A stretch of 64,000 nt of DNA from Pararheinheimera marina (GCF_042654345.1 NZ_JBHSGB010000010.1:310001-374000), one strand, 5' to 3'. Counted from the stretch's first letter, positions 44,608 to 54,566 are shown. Numbers and translations are program-made. Notes: generated by a model from the letters alone, not told the origin.

Positions 44608-45876
44608 ATGAGCCAGCGTCATTCAGCAACCATTGCAGCCCGAGCGGGGATAGCGCAAGACCCGGCTTTTGGGGCTGTGACCCCCCCTTTGTACCTGACC
44701 TCTACTTACGAATTAAAGGCCTTTAAGCAGCCCGGCCAGTACGACTATTCACGTTCCAATAACCCGACCCGTGATTTATTGGGCGAAACCCTGGCTGAGC
44801 TGGAAGGTGGGGCTAAAGGGCTGGTGACCAATACTGGCATGTCAGCCTGTTTACTGGCGCTGCAGCTGATAGGTCCGGATGATACGCTGGTGATCCCGCA
44901 TGATTGTTACGGTGGCAGCTACCGGTTGTTTTTTAACCTGGCCAGCCGCAAGCGAGCGTTCAAGCTGAAAGTGGTCAATTTTCAGCTGGAGCAGTGGGCC
45001 GAGGAAGTGCGCGCGGCTAAGCCGGCGATGATTTGGCTGGAAACGCCAAGTAATCCATTACTGCAAATTACCGACATTCAGGCGGTGGTGGCTCTGGCGA
45101 AAGAATTCAGTGCCAAAGTGGTGGTAGACAACACTTTCTTATCGCCAGTGCTGCAAAAGCCGCTGGATTTAGGCGCAGATATTGTGGTGCACAGCACCAC
45201 CAAATTTATTAATGGCCACAGCGACATTATTGGTGGTGCGCTGATTGCCAAAGAACAAAGTGTTGGTGATGAGCTGAAATGGTGGGCGAACTGCCTGGGC
45301 GTGACCGCAGGTGCATTCGATTCCTATCAGACATTACGTGGCCTGCGTACCTTGTTACCCCGCATCAAACAACACCAGCATAACGCCGCTTTGGTGGTGG
45401 ATTATCTGCAGCAGCAACCGCTGGTCAATAAGGTGTATTACCCTGGGTTACCAGACCATCCAGGTCACGCCATTGCCAAAGCGCAGCAATTTGGTTTTGG
45501 CTCCATGCTGAGTTTTGATTTGGCCGCCGACGAGGCGCTATTGCCGGTGTTTTTCAGCGCACTGAAGTGCTTCACGCTGGCGCAGTCATTAGGCGGTATT
45601 GAAAGCCTGATTTGCCACCCAGGCAGCATGACACATGCCTCATTGGATGCCGCCACCCAAAAAGCTGCGGGCATAGGCCCGACCTTAATCCGCCTGTCTG
45701 TGGGGATTGAAGATGCCGCAGAGCTGATTGCCGATCTGGCGCAAGGTTTTGCTGCAGTGCAGCAACAGTCTGATCCGACTGCTCAGGCGTCAGCAGCTGC
45801 AGCGCAAGGCGGGCAAAGTACAGCGGGCTCTGACGCCCAGTTTCGATTAAACCCGGCCTTCACGGCATTATGGTGA
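44608..45876 (+). CDS. metB: Cystathionine gamma-synthase
   Basis: 422 residues, PLP enzyme. YDYSRSNNPTRDLLGETLAELEGG, the pyridine-contacting VDNTFLSP and the PLP lysine in HSTTKFINGHSD are visible. It joins O-succinylhomoserine and cysteine into cystathionine. The family is near 386 residues; this one ends in about 35 extra residues rich in Ala, Gln and Ser (AQASAAAAQGGQSTAGSD) of no known function. First gene of metB-metL-metF; metL begins four bases after the stop. Confidence 0.94.
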   Translation: MSQRHSATIAARAGIAQDPAFGAVTPPLYLTSTYELKAFKQPGQYDYSRSNNPTRDLLGETLAELEGGAKGLVTNTGMSACLLALQLIGPDDTLVIPHDCYGGSYRLFFNLASRKRAFKLKVVNFQLEQWAEEVRAAKPAMIWLETPSNPLLQITDIQAVVALAKEFSAKVVVDNTFLSPVLQKPLDLGADIVVHSTTKFINGHSDIIGGALIAKEQSVGDELKWWANCLGVTAGAFDSYQTLRGLRTLLPRIKQHQHNAALVVDYLQQQPLVNKVYYPGLPDHPGHAIAKAQQFGFGSMLSFDLAADEALLPVFFSALKCFTLAQSLGGIESLICHPGSMTHASLDAATQKAAGIGPTLIRLSVGIEDAAELIADLAQGFAAVQQQSDPTAQASAAAAQGGQSTAGSDAQFRLNPAFTALW

Positions 45877-45880
45877 GTTT

Positions 45881-48244
45881 ATGAGTTTGGTAGTCCATAA
45901 ATTTGGTGGCAGCAGCCTGGCAAGCGCAGAGCGTTTTGCTGCTGTGGCGGATATTTTGCAAAAAGAACCCACCGCCTGGGTGGTGGTGTCGGCCCCTGGC
46001 GATACCACAGATGAATTGTTAGCGCTGGCGGAGCTTCGTGAGCAACCAGAATGCTTTCGTACGCAATTAAGCGAACTGCAGCAAAAACTGCATTTGTTGG
46101 CCCGGCGCACGCTGAAGCAGCCTGAGGCTTTACTGCAGTTAGTCGACAGCTGGATTGCCGAGATAGCAGGCTTTCTGGCGGCACAGCAGCTGAATGATGT
46201 GCTGGCGATTGGAGAGCGTTTCTCCAGTCAGCTGCTTGCAGCATTGCTGAACGAACGTGGTCTGCGCAGTCAGGCACTGGACGCCCGTGATTTTCTGCGT
46301 CTGGATGCTGCCGTGGTGGACTGGCATTTGTCTGCACAATTGCTGGAGCCGTTAAAGCAGCCTGGTTTGAATGTGGTGACTGGCTATATAGCCCGTACTA
46401 TTCAAGGCCAGAGCATTACGCTGGGCCGCAATGGCAGCGACTATTCCGCCACTATTTTGGGCCGTTTGCTAAACGCTGAAGCCATTCATATCTGGACAGA
46501 TGTAGATGCGATTTACAGTGCAGACCCACGCAAAGTGCCGTCTGCCCGCGCTTATAAACAAGTGCCATGGCAGCAGGCGTTAACCCTGGCGGCCTTAGGC
46601 AACCCGGTGTTGCATGCCAAAACTTTAAGTCCGCTGCTGGATGCACCGGCCGATTTGGTGGTGCGCAGCAGTTTTAATCCAGAGCATCCGGGCTGCAAAG
46701 TTAGCCAGCAAAGTGCCATTGAAGTGCAGTTTTTAACCGATATTCAGCAGGCTGCGCTGGTCAGTCTGCCAGCCAATTGCCTACTGAATGCCCATGAGGT
46801 TGCGGCACAGCTGCAGCAACCAGTGATAGCGGCACCGGGTCAGGCGCAGCAGTGGTTAGTACCGGCTGCTGCTGTGGATCCGCTGTTAAGTTTACTGGCC
46901 AGTCAGCAGGTGTACGCCCGGGTCAGCCCGCAGTTGTATCACCTGGTGGCCTGGGTAAAACCGGCTGCCCGCCGACAAAAGCAGGTCAGTACTCAAGCGC
47001 AGCACTGGTTGCAGCGTCAGGCGCCTGCGGCGGTATTTAATGATGAGCAACTGGCGGTCTGGTTATTTGAACAACCGCTGAGCTCACTGGAGCTGACAGA
47101 ATTGCATCAGGCCTTGTTACCCTCCGTGGTGCAATTGAACCTGGTGGTGGCAGGTACCGGTAATGTCGGGTCTGAATTTTTGCAGCTGCTCGAGCGCCAG
47201 CAGCAGGCGCTGGCCGGGCAGATTGAACTGAATCTGGCCGGTTTATTAAATTCACGCCAGGCGCTGTTTGCTGAAAGCCTGAGCCTGGATAACTGGGCAG
47301 AACAATTGCAGCGGGCGCCACTTTACACCGAACAAAGCCTGCAACTGGCGTTGCAAGAGCTGGCCGAGCCGAAAGTATTAATTGACCTGACACCCAGCCG
47401 CGCTTTTGCCGAGCGTTATCCGCAGTTTATTCAGGCCGGCTTTGATCTGATCAGCGCCAACAAACAAGGTGTGACCTTGCCGCTAGCGCAGTTCCAGCAG
47501 ATCAAACAACTGGCGGCCCAGCAGCAAGTGCAGTGGCTGAGCAACACCACAGTTGGGGCTGGTCTGCCGGTGCAACGTTTGTTGCAGGAGCTGCGCAGCA
47601 GTGGCGACACAGTGCATGCGGTCAGCGGTATTTTCTCTGGTACCTTGTCCTGGTTGCTGGCGAAGTTTGATGGTTCGGTGCCGTTTTCTGCATTGCTTAA
47701 ACAAGCGCAGCAATTAGGCTTTACCGAACCGGACCCGCGCGACGATTTATCCGGCAAAGATGTACAACGTAAACTGCTGGTGTTAGCACGTGAACTGGAT
47801 TTACCACTGGAACTGGAGCAGATTGCATTGGAGCCGTTATTACCTGCAGCTTTGGCTGAGGGCTCTGTTGAGGCGTTCTGGCAGCAAGCTGAATTACTGG
47901 ACCTGGCCTTTGCGCCTGTGCTGGCCGATGCGCAGCAACAAGGCAAGGTGCTGCGTTATGTGGCAGAGTTAAGGATAGAGCAAGGGCAGGCGAAGGCGCA
48001 GGTCCGTCTGGTGTCCGTAGCGCCTGAGCATCCGCTGGCCGCTATTATTCCTTGCGACAATGTTTTTGTGATTGAAAGTGACTGGTACCAGCAAAACCCG
48101 TTGGTGCTCAAAGGCCCTGGTGCGGGTCGTCAGGTGACGGCCGGCGGCGTACATGCCGATTTGGCCCTGTTGGCCAAACAAAAAATAGCCGCGGCCAAAG
48201 CCGCTCAACACAGTCAGGCACAGGCCGCAGCCTGGGTAAAGTGA
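45881..48244 (+). CDS. metL: Bifunctional aspartate kinase / homoserine dehydrogenase II
   Basis: 787 residues. Kinase domain (about 1-280) with KFGGSSLASAERF and NGSDYSATILG; a middle region that has lost clear ACT motifs; homoserine dehydrogenase (about 425-780) with VAGTGNVGSEFLQLL, SANKQGVTLPLAQ, TTVGAGLPV and GIFSGTLSWLL. It feeds homoserine to methionine synthesis. MetL rather than ThrA from the position between metB and metF and the weak regulatory region. Confidence 0.93.
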   Translation: MSLVVHKFGGSSLASAERFAAVADILQKEPTAWVVVSAPGDTTDELLALAELREQPECFRTQLSELQQKLHLLARRTLKQPEALLQLVDSWIAEIAGFLAAQQLNDVLAIGERFSSQLLAALLNERGLRSQALDARDFLRLDAAVVDWHLSAQLLEPLKQPGLNVVTGYIARTIQGQSITLGRNGSDYSATILGRLLNAEAIHIWTDVDAIYSADPRKVPSARAYKQVPWQQALTLAALGNPVLHAKTLSPLLDAPADLVVRSSFNPEHPGCKVSQQSAIEVQFLTDIQQAALVSLPANCLLNAHEVAAQLQQPVIAAPGQAQQWLVPAAAVDPLLSLLASQQVYARVSPQLYHLVAWVKPAARRQKQVSTQAQHWLQRQAPAAVFNDEQLAVWLFEQPLSSLELTELHQALLPSVVQLNLVVAGTGNVGSEFLQLLERQQQALAGQIELNLAGLLNSRQALFAESLSLDNWAEQLQRAPLYTEQSLQLALQELAEPKVLIDLTPSRAFAERYPQFIQAGFDLISANKQGVTLPLAQFQQIKQLAAQQQVQWLSNTTVGAGLPVQRLLQELRSSGDTVHAVSGIFSGTLSWLLAKFDGSVPFSALLKQAQQLGFTEPDPRDDLSGKDVQRKLLVLARELDLPLELEQIALEPLLPAALAEGSVEAFWQQAELLDLAFAPVLADAQQQGKVLRYVAELRIEQGQAKAQVRLVSVAPEHPLAAIIPCDNVFVIESDWYQQNPLVLKGPGAGRQVTAGGVHADLALLAKQKIAAAKAAQHSQAQAAAWVK

Positions 48245-48251
48245 GAATTTT

Positions 48252-49154
48252 ATGTCTTTTGTCAGCGCACAGTATTTAGAGTCGATTAACCGCAACCTGC
48301 AGGATGTGCAGGGCAAGGTGAATGTCAGTTTTGAATTTTTTCCGCCAAAGACCGAGCAGCTGGAGCAAACGCTGTGGAAGTCCATTGAGCGGCTGGCGCC
48401 GTTGGCGCCGTCCTTTGTCTCTGTGACCTATGGCGCGAATTCAGGCGAACGTGACCGTACTCACGAAATTATTAAATCCATTAAGCAGCGGACCGGGCTG
48501 ATTGCGGCGCCGCACTTAACCTGTGTTGACGCCAGCCGTGCCGAGCTTGAGGCTATTGCCCGTGACTACTGGAACAATGGTATTCGCCATATTGTGGCCC
48601 TGCGCGGTGATTTACCGCCAGGCACCACGGAAAAGCCGGCTTTGTATGCCGCTGATTTGGTAGAAATTCTGCGTTCAGTGGCTGACTTTGATATTTCGGT
48701 AGCGGCCTATCCGGAAGTGCATCCGGAATCACCCAATGCGCAATTCGATTTGCTGAATTTAAAACGCAAAGTGGACGCCGGGGCGTCGCGGGCTATTACC
48801 CAGTTTTTCTTTGAACCGGAAAAATACCTGCGTTACCGCGACCGCTGCGCTGCGGTCGGCATTGATGTGGAAATTGTGCCGGGCATTTTACCTGTGACCA
48901 ACTTCAAGCAATTACAGAAGTTTGCCGGCATGACCAATGTGGCTATCCCATCCTGGATGCACAAAGCCTATGAAGGGCTGGAAAAAGACGAAACCACCCG
49001 TAATCTGGTGGCAGCCAATATTGCGATGGAAATGGTCAAGGTATTAAGCCGGGAAGGCGTAAACTGCTTCCACTTCTACACCTTAAACCGCAGTGAACTG
49101 ACCTACGCCATTTGCCATTTATTAGGGGTCCGGCCTGAGGTAGCGGTAGTCTGA
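48252..49154 (+). CDS. metF: 5,10-methylenetetrahydrofolate reductase
   Basis: 300 residues, TIM-barrel flavoprotein. VSFEFFPPKTEQLEQTLW with the catalytic Glu, FVSVTYGANSGERDRT, TCVDASRAEL, ALRGDLPPG and QFFFEPEKYLRY. It makes 5-methyl-THF for the last step of methionine synthesis. Seven bases after metL, so part of the MetJ-controlled operon. Confidence 0.97.
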   Translation: MSFVSAQYLESINRNLQDVQGKVNVSFEFFPPKTEQLEQTLWKSIERLAPLAPSFVSVTYGANSGERDRTHEIIKSIKQRTGLIAAPHLTCVDASRAELEAIARDYWNNGIRHIVALRGDLPPGTTEKPALYAADLVEILRSVADFDISVAAYPEVHPESPNAQFDLLNLKRKVDAGASRAITQFFFEPEKYLRYRDRCAAVGIDVEIVPGILPVTNFKQLQKFAGMTNVAIPSWMHKAYEGLEKDETTRNLVAANIAMEMVKVLSREGVNCFHFYTLNRSELTYAICHLLGVRPEVAVV

Positions 49155-49209
49155 ATGACTGGGGCTTGGCATACTAAGCACTGAACTGCTTTTTGTGTTG
49201 GTATGAGTG

Positions 49210-49731
49210 ATGCAACGTTGTTTTTTCAGTCTGAGTTTTGATGCGGCACAGCAACAGCAGCTGGCCGCCTGCCAGCCCGTCGACCAGTACCCCGAAGCCT
49301 TATGGCATCCACCTGCTAATTTACATCTGACCTTGGTATTTTTGGGCCAACAAAGCGAAGAAACCCAGCAGCAGTTGTGGCAGAACGCCTTACCTTTGCT
49401 CAACGATACCCCGGCCTTTGAACTCTGTTTTGACCATCTGGCGCAATTTCATCAGGCCAAAGTGCTGTTTTTGGGGCTGCAGACGGAAGTCCCAGCATTA
49501 ATGACGTTGCAACAACAGCTATCAGCGCTTTGCCAGCCGGTCTTAACCGGTCCTCAGCCGGAACAGTTTCTCCCTCATGTCACCCTGGCCCGCAAAATCC
49601 GGCCGGAGTTCAGCTTCCGCCAGCCGGCCGGCCCAGTCCGGCTTCGCTGCACTGAAGTGGGATTTTACCATTCCGTCAGCACAGTCTCCGGTGTGCGCTA
49701 TCTGTGTAAAGAGCGTCAGACTTTGGTCTAA
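49210..49731 (+). CDS. thpR: RNA 2',3'-cyclic phosphodiesterase (2H family)
   Basis: 173 residues. The two catalytic H-x-T motifs of the 2H superfamily are LHLTLVF (about 40) and LPHVTLAR (about 120). The family opens 2',3'-cyclic phosphates of RNA and was first described as a 2'-5' RNA ligase (LigT). ATG at 49210 or the GTG before it are both possible. About 55 bp after metF, same direction, without a terminator between. Confidence 0.9.
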   Translation: MQRCFFSLSFDAAQQQQLAACQPVDQYPEALWHPPANLHLTLVFLGQQSEETQQQLWQNALPLLNDTPAFELCFDHLAQFHQAKVLFLGLQTEVPALMTLQQQLSALCQPVLTGPQPEQFLPHVTLARKIRPEFSFRQPAGPVRLRCTEVGFYHSVSTVSGVRYLCKERQTLV

Positions 49732-49801
49732 CACCTTGCTCTGAAACAAAAAAATTATCTGTCTGCTCTGTTACACTCAAGCTTTGATTCAGGGAGGGGC
49801 T

Positions 49802-51556
49802 ATGTCACATCGTTCTTATCTGTTTTCACTGCGTATTGGTCATGCCCTGCGACAAAGCCTGGCGGAAGGCTACCGGCTCTGGCACCTGAAGCAGGATCTG
49901 CTGGCAGGCGTTACAGTGGGCATTATCGCGATACCGCTTGCGATGGCGCTGGCCATTGCCTCTGGGGTTCCACCACAATACGGCTTGTACACTGCGGTGG
50001 TGGCTGGTTTTGTCATTGCACTCTGTGGCGGTTCCCGCTTTAGCATCAGCGGCCCTACGGCGGCCTTTGTGGTGGTGCTGTATCCGGTGGCTCAGCACTA
50101 TGGGCTGGCCGGTTTGTTGCTGGCCACCGTGTTATCGGGCGTACTTTTAGTACTGATGGCAGTGATCCGTTTTGGCCGTTTTATCGAATACATTCCTGAA
50201 GCCGTCACTCTGGGTTTCACCTGCGGTATTGCCATTGTGATTGCCACCTTGCAGTTCAATGACCTGTTGGGTCTTGGGCTGGCAGCGATGCCGGAGCATT
50301 ACCTGGAAAAACTGCAGTTGCTGCTGATGAACCTGCCACAGTGGCACTGGCCATCCTTGTTGGTTGCGCTGACCACATTGGCCGTGATGCTGTACTGGCC
50401 TAAGCTGGGTTGGCCTGCGCCTCCGCATTTGCCAGCACTGGCGCTGGCGACTTTTCTGGCCATTGCACTGCAGCAGCTGGGGTTCAGTCTGGACACTATA
50501 GGTTCGCGTTTCAGTTATCTGCTTCCTGATGGTTCGACTGGCTTTGGTATTCCGTCAGAGCTGCCTGCCTTGCAGTTGCCCTGGCTGCAGTCTGGGCCGG
50601 GCGGACAGCCACTGCAATGGAGCATGCAAATGGCGAAAGACTTGCTGGCCGCAGCCTTTGCGATGGCCATGCTCGGCGCTATTGAATCCCTGTTGTGTGC
50701 TGTGGTGCTCGATGGCATGACGGGCAAACGCCACAGTGCCAACAGTGAATTGTTGGGGCAGGGCATCGGCAATCTGGTCACGCCTTTTTTTGGTGGCTTT
50801 ACAGCCACTGCAGCTATTGCCCGTTCGGCGGCCAATGTGCGTTCTGGTGCTCAGTCTCCGGTCGCAGCTATGGTTCATGCAATCACTGTGTTGTTGGCGT
50901 TAGTGCTGCTGGCGCCCGCGCTGGCGTATTTGCCAATGGCTGCAATGGCCGCTTTGTTACTGGTTGTCGCCTGGACTATGAGTGAAGCCCCTAAAGCTGT
51001 GCATCTGCTAAAAACAGCGCCGAGTAATGATATCTGGATCTTCAGCATTTGCTGTGGCTGCACTGTGCTGTTTGATATGGTGGTAGCGATTAGTCTGGGC
51101 ATGGTGATTGCGGCCTTTTTATTCGTTAAACAAGTGGCCGATATGACCCGCGCTGTTGATATCAGCCACAACCGCAAGTTTTTGTCCACGCCTTTACCCG
51201 AAGGCTGGAAAGTATTTCGCATCAGTGGCCCGTTATTTTTTGCAGCTGCCGATCGGGTCTTTGGTGAGCTATCACAAAAACTTAAGGGCCAGCAGGGGGC
51301 TATTCTGATGATGGATGCGGTGACCTTAATGGACGCCGGTGGCTTGGCGGCTTTCGACAAATTGATCAGTTTGGCGGAAAAACAAAAGGTGCATTTGCTG
51401 GTGACGGATTTGCAGTTCCAGCCGCTGCGTACTCTGGCCAAGGCCGGGGTTCTGCCGCTGCCCGGGATCCTGAGTTTTTATTCTGGGCTGGCTGACGCGC
51501 TGCAGCAGTTGCCGGGCCTTGCATCTGAACCCGGCTGGCAAAACAGCGGGCAGTAA
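49802..51556 (+). CDS. dauA: SulP/SLC26 transporter with STAS domain, DauA-like
   Basis: 584 residues. About 12-14 membrane segments with AIPLAMALAIASGVPPQYGLYTAVVAGF and GGSRFSISGPTAAFVVV (SulP substrate site), then a cytoplasmic STAS domain (about 450-560, FRISGPLFFAAADRVFGEL, LMMDAVTLMDAGGLAAFDKL). Closest by eye to E. coli DauA (YchM), a C4-dicarboxylate carrier. Sulfate or bicarbonate transport is also possible in the family. ATG at 49802 has a strong GGAGGGG before it. Confidence 0.85.
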   Translation: MSHRSYLFSLRIGHALRQSLAEGYRLWHLKQDLLAGVTVGIIAIPLAMALAIASGVPPQYGLYTAVVAGFVIALCGGSRFSISGPTAAFVVVLYPVAQHYGLAGLLLATVLSGVLLVLMAVIRFGRFIEYIPEAVTLGFTCGIAIVIATLQFNDLLGLGLAAMPEHYLEKLQLLLMNLPQWHWPSLLVALTTLAVMLYWPKLGWPAPPHLPALALATFLAIALQQLGFSLDTIGSRFSYLLPDGSTGFGIPSELPALQLPWLQSGPGGQPLQWSMQMAKDLLAAAFAMAMLGAIESLLCAVVLDGMTGKRHSANSELLGQGIGNLVTPFFGGFTATAAIARSAANVRSGAQSPVAAMVHAITVLLALVLLAPALAYLPMAAMAALLLVVAWTMSEAPKAVHLLKTAPSNDIWIFSICCGCTVLFDMVVAISLGMVIAAFLFVKQVADMTRAVDISHNRKFLSTPLPEGWKVFRISGPLFFAAADRVFGELSQKLKGQQGAILMMDAVTLMDAGGLAAFDKLISLAEKQKVHLLVTDLQFQPLRTLAKAGVLPLPGILSFYSGLADALQQLPGLASEPGWQNSGQ

Positions 51557-51648
51557 AAAGGGCTTTTTACTTTAGTCTGTCCGCGACTTGGTCTAAGCTG
51601 TCCCCACCCTTGGGTGACTGCAGTCAGGATGTTGAAAATGAATTTTAT

Positions 51649-51712
51649 GACAATAAAAATTCATAAATTCAGCATAAAAATTCTTGAATGTGCATGCTGA
51701 ACCCTCTACACT
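51649..51712 (+). promoter_or_regulatory. argC promoter with ARG-box-like pair
   Basis: -35 TTGAAT (51684-51689) and -10 TACACT (51707-51712) are 17 bp apart. Just upstream are GACAATAAAAATTCAT (51649-51664) and CAGCATAAAAATTCTT (51670-51685), two partial ARG boxes whose starts are 21 bp apart, the spacing of paired ArgR sites. A further TGAAT half lies at 51639. Confidence 0.6.
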
Positions 51713-51773
51713 GGCCTCACTTTTTCGGGCGTGGCCTTATTTTTTGTTTTAAGTCGCGGAGATTTCGCTGTTT

Positions 51774-52805
51774 ATGACGACTTTATCTGTTTCAGGCAAA
51801 CTCAAAGCTGCAGTACTGGGTGCGGCAGGTTACAGTGGTGCAGAGCTGGCTGTGATGCTGTCACGCCACCCACATTTTGAACTGAGTTATGCTTTTGCTT
51901 CCGCAGGCCGCGCGGCAGAACCTTTTTCTAAACTCTACCCACGTCACCAAGCCGTGGTGGATATTCAGGTAGAACCCTGGACCGATGACAGAGCCGAAAC
52001 GCTGGACGCCGACGTGGCTTTTCTGGCCTTACCCCATGAAGTCAGTGAGGCGGTTACGCCGTTACTGCTGGCCAAAGGCATTGCTGTATTTGATTTATCC
52101 GGCGCCTTCCGTCTGAAAGACCCTGCTTTGTATCCGAAGTATTACGGCTACGAGCATCTGCATACAGATTTGCTGGAGCAAGCAGTGTATTCACTGGTGG
52201 AGTGGCTGGATAAGCCGCTGCCACAGCTGGTGTCTGTGCCTGGCTGTTACCCGACAGCCTGTTCGCTGGCTTTGCTGCCAGTGTTAAAAGCCGGTTTGGT
52301 TGCGGATGGTTGCATTCCTGTGATTAATGCCACCAGTGGCGTGTCTGGTGCCGGTCGTAAAGCGGCGCTGAATACCTCATTCTGTGAAGTGGGCCTGAAT
52401 GCCTATGGCTTCTTTAAACACAGACACAGACCTGAGATTGAGCAGAACTTAGGCCGCAAAGTGGTGTTTACCCCGCATTTAGGTAACTTCAAACGCGGCA
52501 TTCTGGCAACTTCTGTAGTGACGCTAAAAGCTGGTGTGACTGCTGAGCAAGTGAAAGCGGCGTTTGACAGCGCCTATGCCGGTAAGCCGCTGGTACGCCT
52601 GGTTAGTCATTCGCCTAATGTCGCCGATGTGGCCGGTACCCCGTTTTGTGATATCCACTGGCAGCAGGATGCTGAGCAACTGGTGATTGTGTCGGCGATT
52701 GATAACCTGCTCAAAGGTGCTGCTGCGCAGGCATTGCAAGCCGCTAACCTGAAGTTCGGTTTTGCAGAAACCGCTGGTTTATTCGCCGGGGTGCCGAATG
52801 AATAA
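51774..52805 (+). CDS. argC: N-acetyl-gamma-glutamyl-phosphate reductase
   Basis: 343 residues. AAVLGAAGYSGAELAVMLSRHP binds NADP; the active cysteine is in SVPGCYPTACSLALLP; INATSGVSGAGRKA and PHLGNFKRGIL are family motifs. Third step of arginine synthesis. Overlaps argB by eight bases. Confidence 0.97.
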   Translation: MTTLSVSGKLKAAVLGAAGYSGAELAVMLSRHPHFELSYAFASAGRAAEPFSKLYPRHQAVVDIQVEPWTDDRAETLDADVAFLALPHEVSEAVTPLLLAKGIAVFDLSGAFRLKDPALYPKYYGYEHLHTDLLEQAVYSLVEWLDKPLPQLVSVPGCYPTACSLALLPVLKAGLVADGCIPVINATSGVSGAGRKAALNTSFCEVGLNAYGFFKHRHRPEIEQNLGRKVVFTPHLGNFKRGILATSVVTLKAGVTAEQVKAAFDSAYAGKPLVRLVSHSPNVADVAGTPFCDIHWQQDAEQLVIVSAIDNLLKGAAAQALQAANLKFGFAETAGLFAGVPNE

Positions 52806-53565
52806 CGTCTATGTACTCAAAATGGGTGGCCGCTTATTGCAAGACCAGGCTGCTCTGGACGCCCTGTTAGCCGTTTGTGCTGAACTTAAGCAAAAACACC
52901 CGCTGGTGCTGGTGCATGGCGGCGGCGATCAGGTGGATCAGTGGTTGGCTAAATTTGGCTTTACCACCGAAAAAATTGATGGGCAGCGCGTGTCTCCGGC
53001 CGAACAAATGCCGGTGATTACCGGGGCTCTGGACGGCGCCGTAAACGCTGAAATGGTCAGTCGCGCCACACTGGCAGGGTTAAAGCCTGTCGGCTTAAAC
53101 CTGGCTGCTGGTGGCAGCTTAAGTTTTGACGTCAACACCAGGCTTGGCGCAGTAGGCATTGCTAAACCGAATGATGGCACTCTGGTCAACAGCTTGTTGG
53201 CGCAAGGTTTTACGCCGGTATTCAGCTCCATCGGTATTGGCCAGCAAGGCCAGTTACTGAATGTGAACGCCGATATTGCTGCTGCGGCTATTTGTCAGCT
53301 GGTGCAGGGACAACTGATTTTATTAACCGACGTGCCAGGCATTCTGGACGCCCAGATGCAACTGATCCCAACCTTAACCGCAGAAGCGGCAGACCAGCTG
53401 GTGCAAGCTGGTGTGATTAAAGGCGGTATGAAAGTGAAGTTGGATGCGGCGCTGGAAACTGCGGCAGCCCTGAAACGCACCATTATTGTGGCAGGCTGGC
53501 AGGACCCGGACAATTTATTAAAGCTGATGCGCAATGAGCCGGTTGGCACCTGCATTCAGTATTAA
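52798..53565 (+). CDS. argB: Acetylglutamate kinase
   Basis: 255 residues. VLKMGGRLLQDQ, LVLVHGGGDQVDQWL and GVIKGGMKVKLDAAL are amino-acid-kinase motifs. The start within the end of argC (ATG at 52798) gives a normal N-terminus and translational coupling; the frame is open upstream but that part belongs to argC. Length matches the short, enterobacterial-type enzyme. Confidence 0.96.
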   Translation: MNNVYVLKMGGRLLQDQAALDALLAVCAELKQKHPLVLVHGGGDQVDQWLAKFGFTTEKIDGQRVSPAEQMPVITGALDGAVNAEMVSRATLAGLKPVGLNLAAGGSLSFDVNTRLGAVGIAKPNDGTLVNSLLAQGFTPVFSSIGIGQQGQLLNVNADIAAAAICQLVQGQLILLTDVPGILDAQMQLIPTLTAEAADQLVQAGVIKGGMKVKLDAALETAAALKRTIIVAGWQDPDNLLKLMRNEPVGTCIQY

Positions 53566-53643
53566 CAGTAAGGTTCAACAGACGCCGGAGCATTGGGCTC
53601 TGGCCTTTAAAAAGGAAAGCGCCTAGCGCATAAAGTGTGATTT

Positions 53644-54558
53644 ATGAGTAAATTGACCCAGCTGCTGTGCTTAGCTGATTTAAGTCAGGAACAGGTGACC
53701 CACCTGCTGGATTTAGCCCTCGAAATTAAACGTGACCCAGACCGATTCTCCACTGCCTTAAAAGGCCGCAGCATTGCTCTGCTGTTTGAGAAACCTTCGC
53801 TGCGTACCCGTGTCAGCTTCGATGTCGGCATCCACAAACTGGGCGGTCATTCGGTCTATCTGGATCAGCAAAACGGTGCATTGGGCGTGCGGGAATCGGT
53901 GGAAGACTTTGGCAGCAACCTCGCCTGCTGGACAGACGCCATAGTGGCCCGGGTTTATTCACAAAAAACATTAGTGCAGCTGGCGCAAAGCAGTAAAAAG
54001 CCGGTGATTAACGCCTTAAGTGATTTGTATCACCCCTGTCAGGCGCTGGCCGATTTACTGACGTTAAAAGAGCAGTATGACGACTTGTCTAAAGTGCATC
54101 TGGCCTTTGTCGGCGATGGCAATAATGTCTGCCATTCACTGATGTTAGGTGCAGCTATTCTGGGCATGACGTTAACAGTGGTGACGCCGCAGGGCTTTGG
54201 CCCGGATGCGCATGTGCTGCTAAAAGCCCAGGCGCTGGCGGAACAAAGCGGTGCCAAGCTGACCTTAAGTCAGCATGTGTCTGCAGCAGCAGGCGCTGAC
54301 GCCATCTACACTGACACCTGGTTGTCGATGGGCGGCCGGGCGGACCCTGCGCTGATCGAAAAGCTGTTTGCCCCTTATCAGATTAATACGGCCGTGATGC
54401 AACGCCTGGCCGTGAAACATTTTATGCACTGCCTGCCAGCTCACCGCGGCCAGGAAGTGACCAGCGAAGTGCTGGACAGCGACTGTTCGCTGGTACTGCA
54501 GCAGGCGGAAAACCGCATGCATGCGCAAAACGCGGTGTTAGTCAGTTTATTCAGTTGA
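53644..54558 (+). CDS. argF: Ornithine carbamoyltransferase
   Basis: 304 residues. Carbamoyl-phosphate loop KPSLRTRVSFDVG, HPCQALADLLT, VGDGNNVCHSLM and the ornithine-side HCLPAHRGQEV. It makes citrulline. Two places differ from the commonest form: SLRTR instead of STRTR, and SMGGRAD where many have SMGQE. Context (between argB and argG) supports ornithine rather than acetyl- or succinyl-ornithine as substrate. Confidence 0.93.
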   Translation: MSKLTQLLCLADLSQEQVTHLLDLALEIKRDPDRFSTALKGRSIALLFEKPSLRTRVSFDVGIHKLGGHSVYLDQQNGALGVRESVEDFGSNLACWTDAIVARVYSQKTLVQLAQSSKKPVINALSDLYHPCQALADLLTLKEQYDDLSKVHLAFVGDGNNVCHSLMLGAAILGMTLTVVTPQGFGPDAHVLLKAQALAEQSGAKLTLSQHVSAAAGADAIYTDTWLSMGGRADPALIEKLFAPYQINTAVMQRLAVKHFMHCLPAHRGQEVTSEVLDSDCSLVLQQAENRMHAQNAVLVSLFS

Positions 54559-54566
54559 GGTTGAAG

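Noticed and set aside
52762..52797. Longer argB start
   Set aside because: That stretch lies in the end of argC; the ATG at 52798 gives the normal kinase N-terminus.
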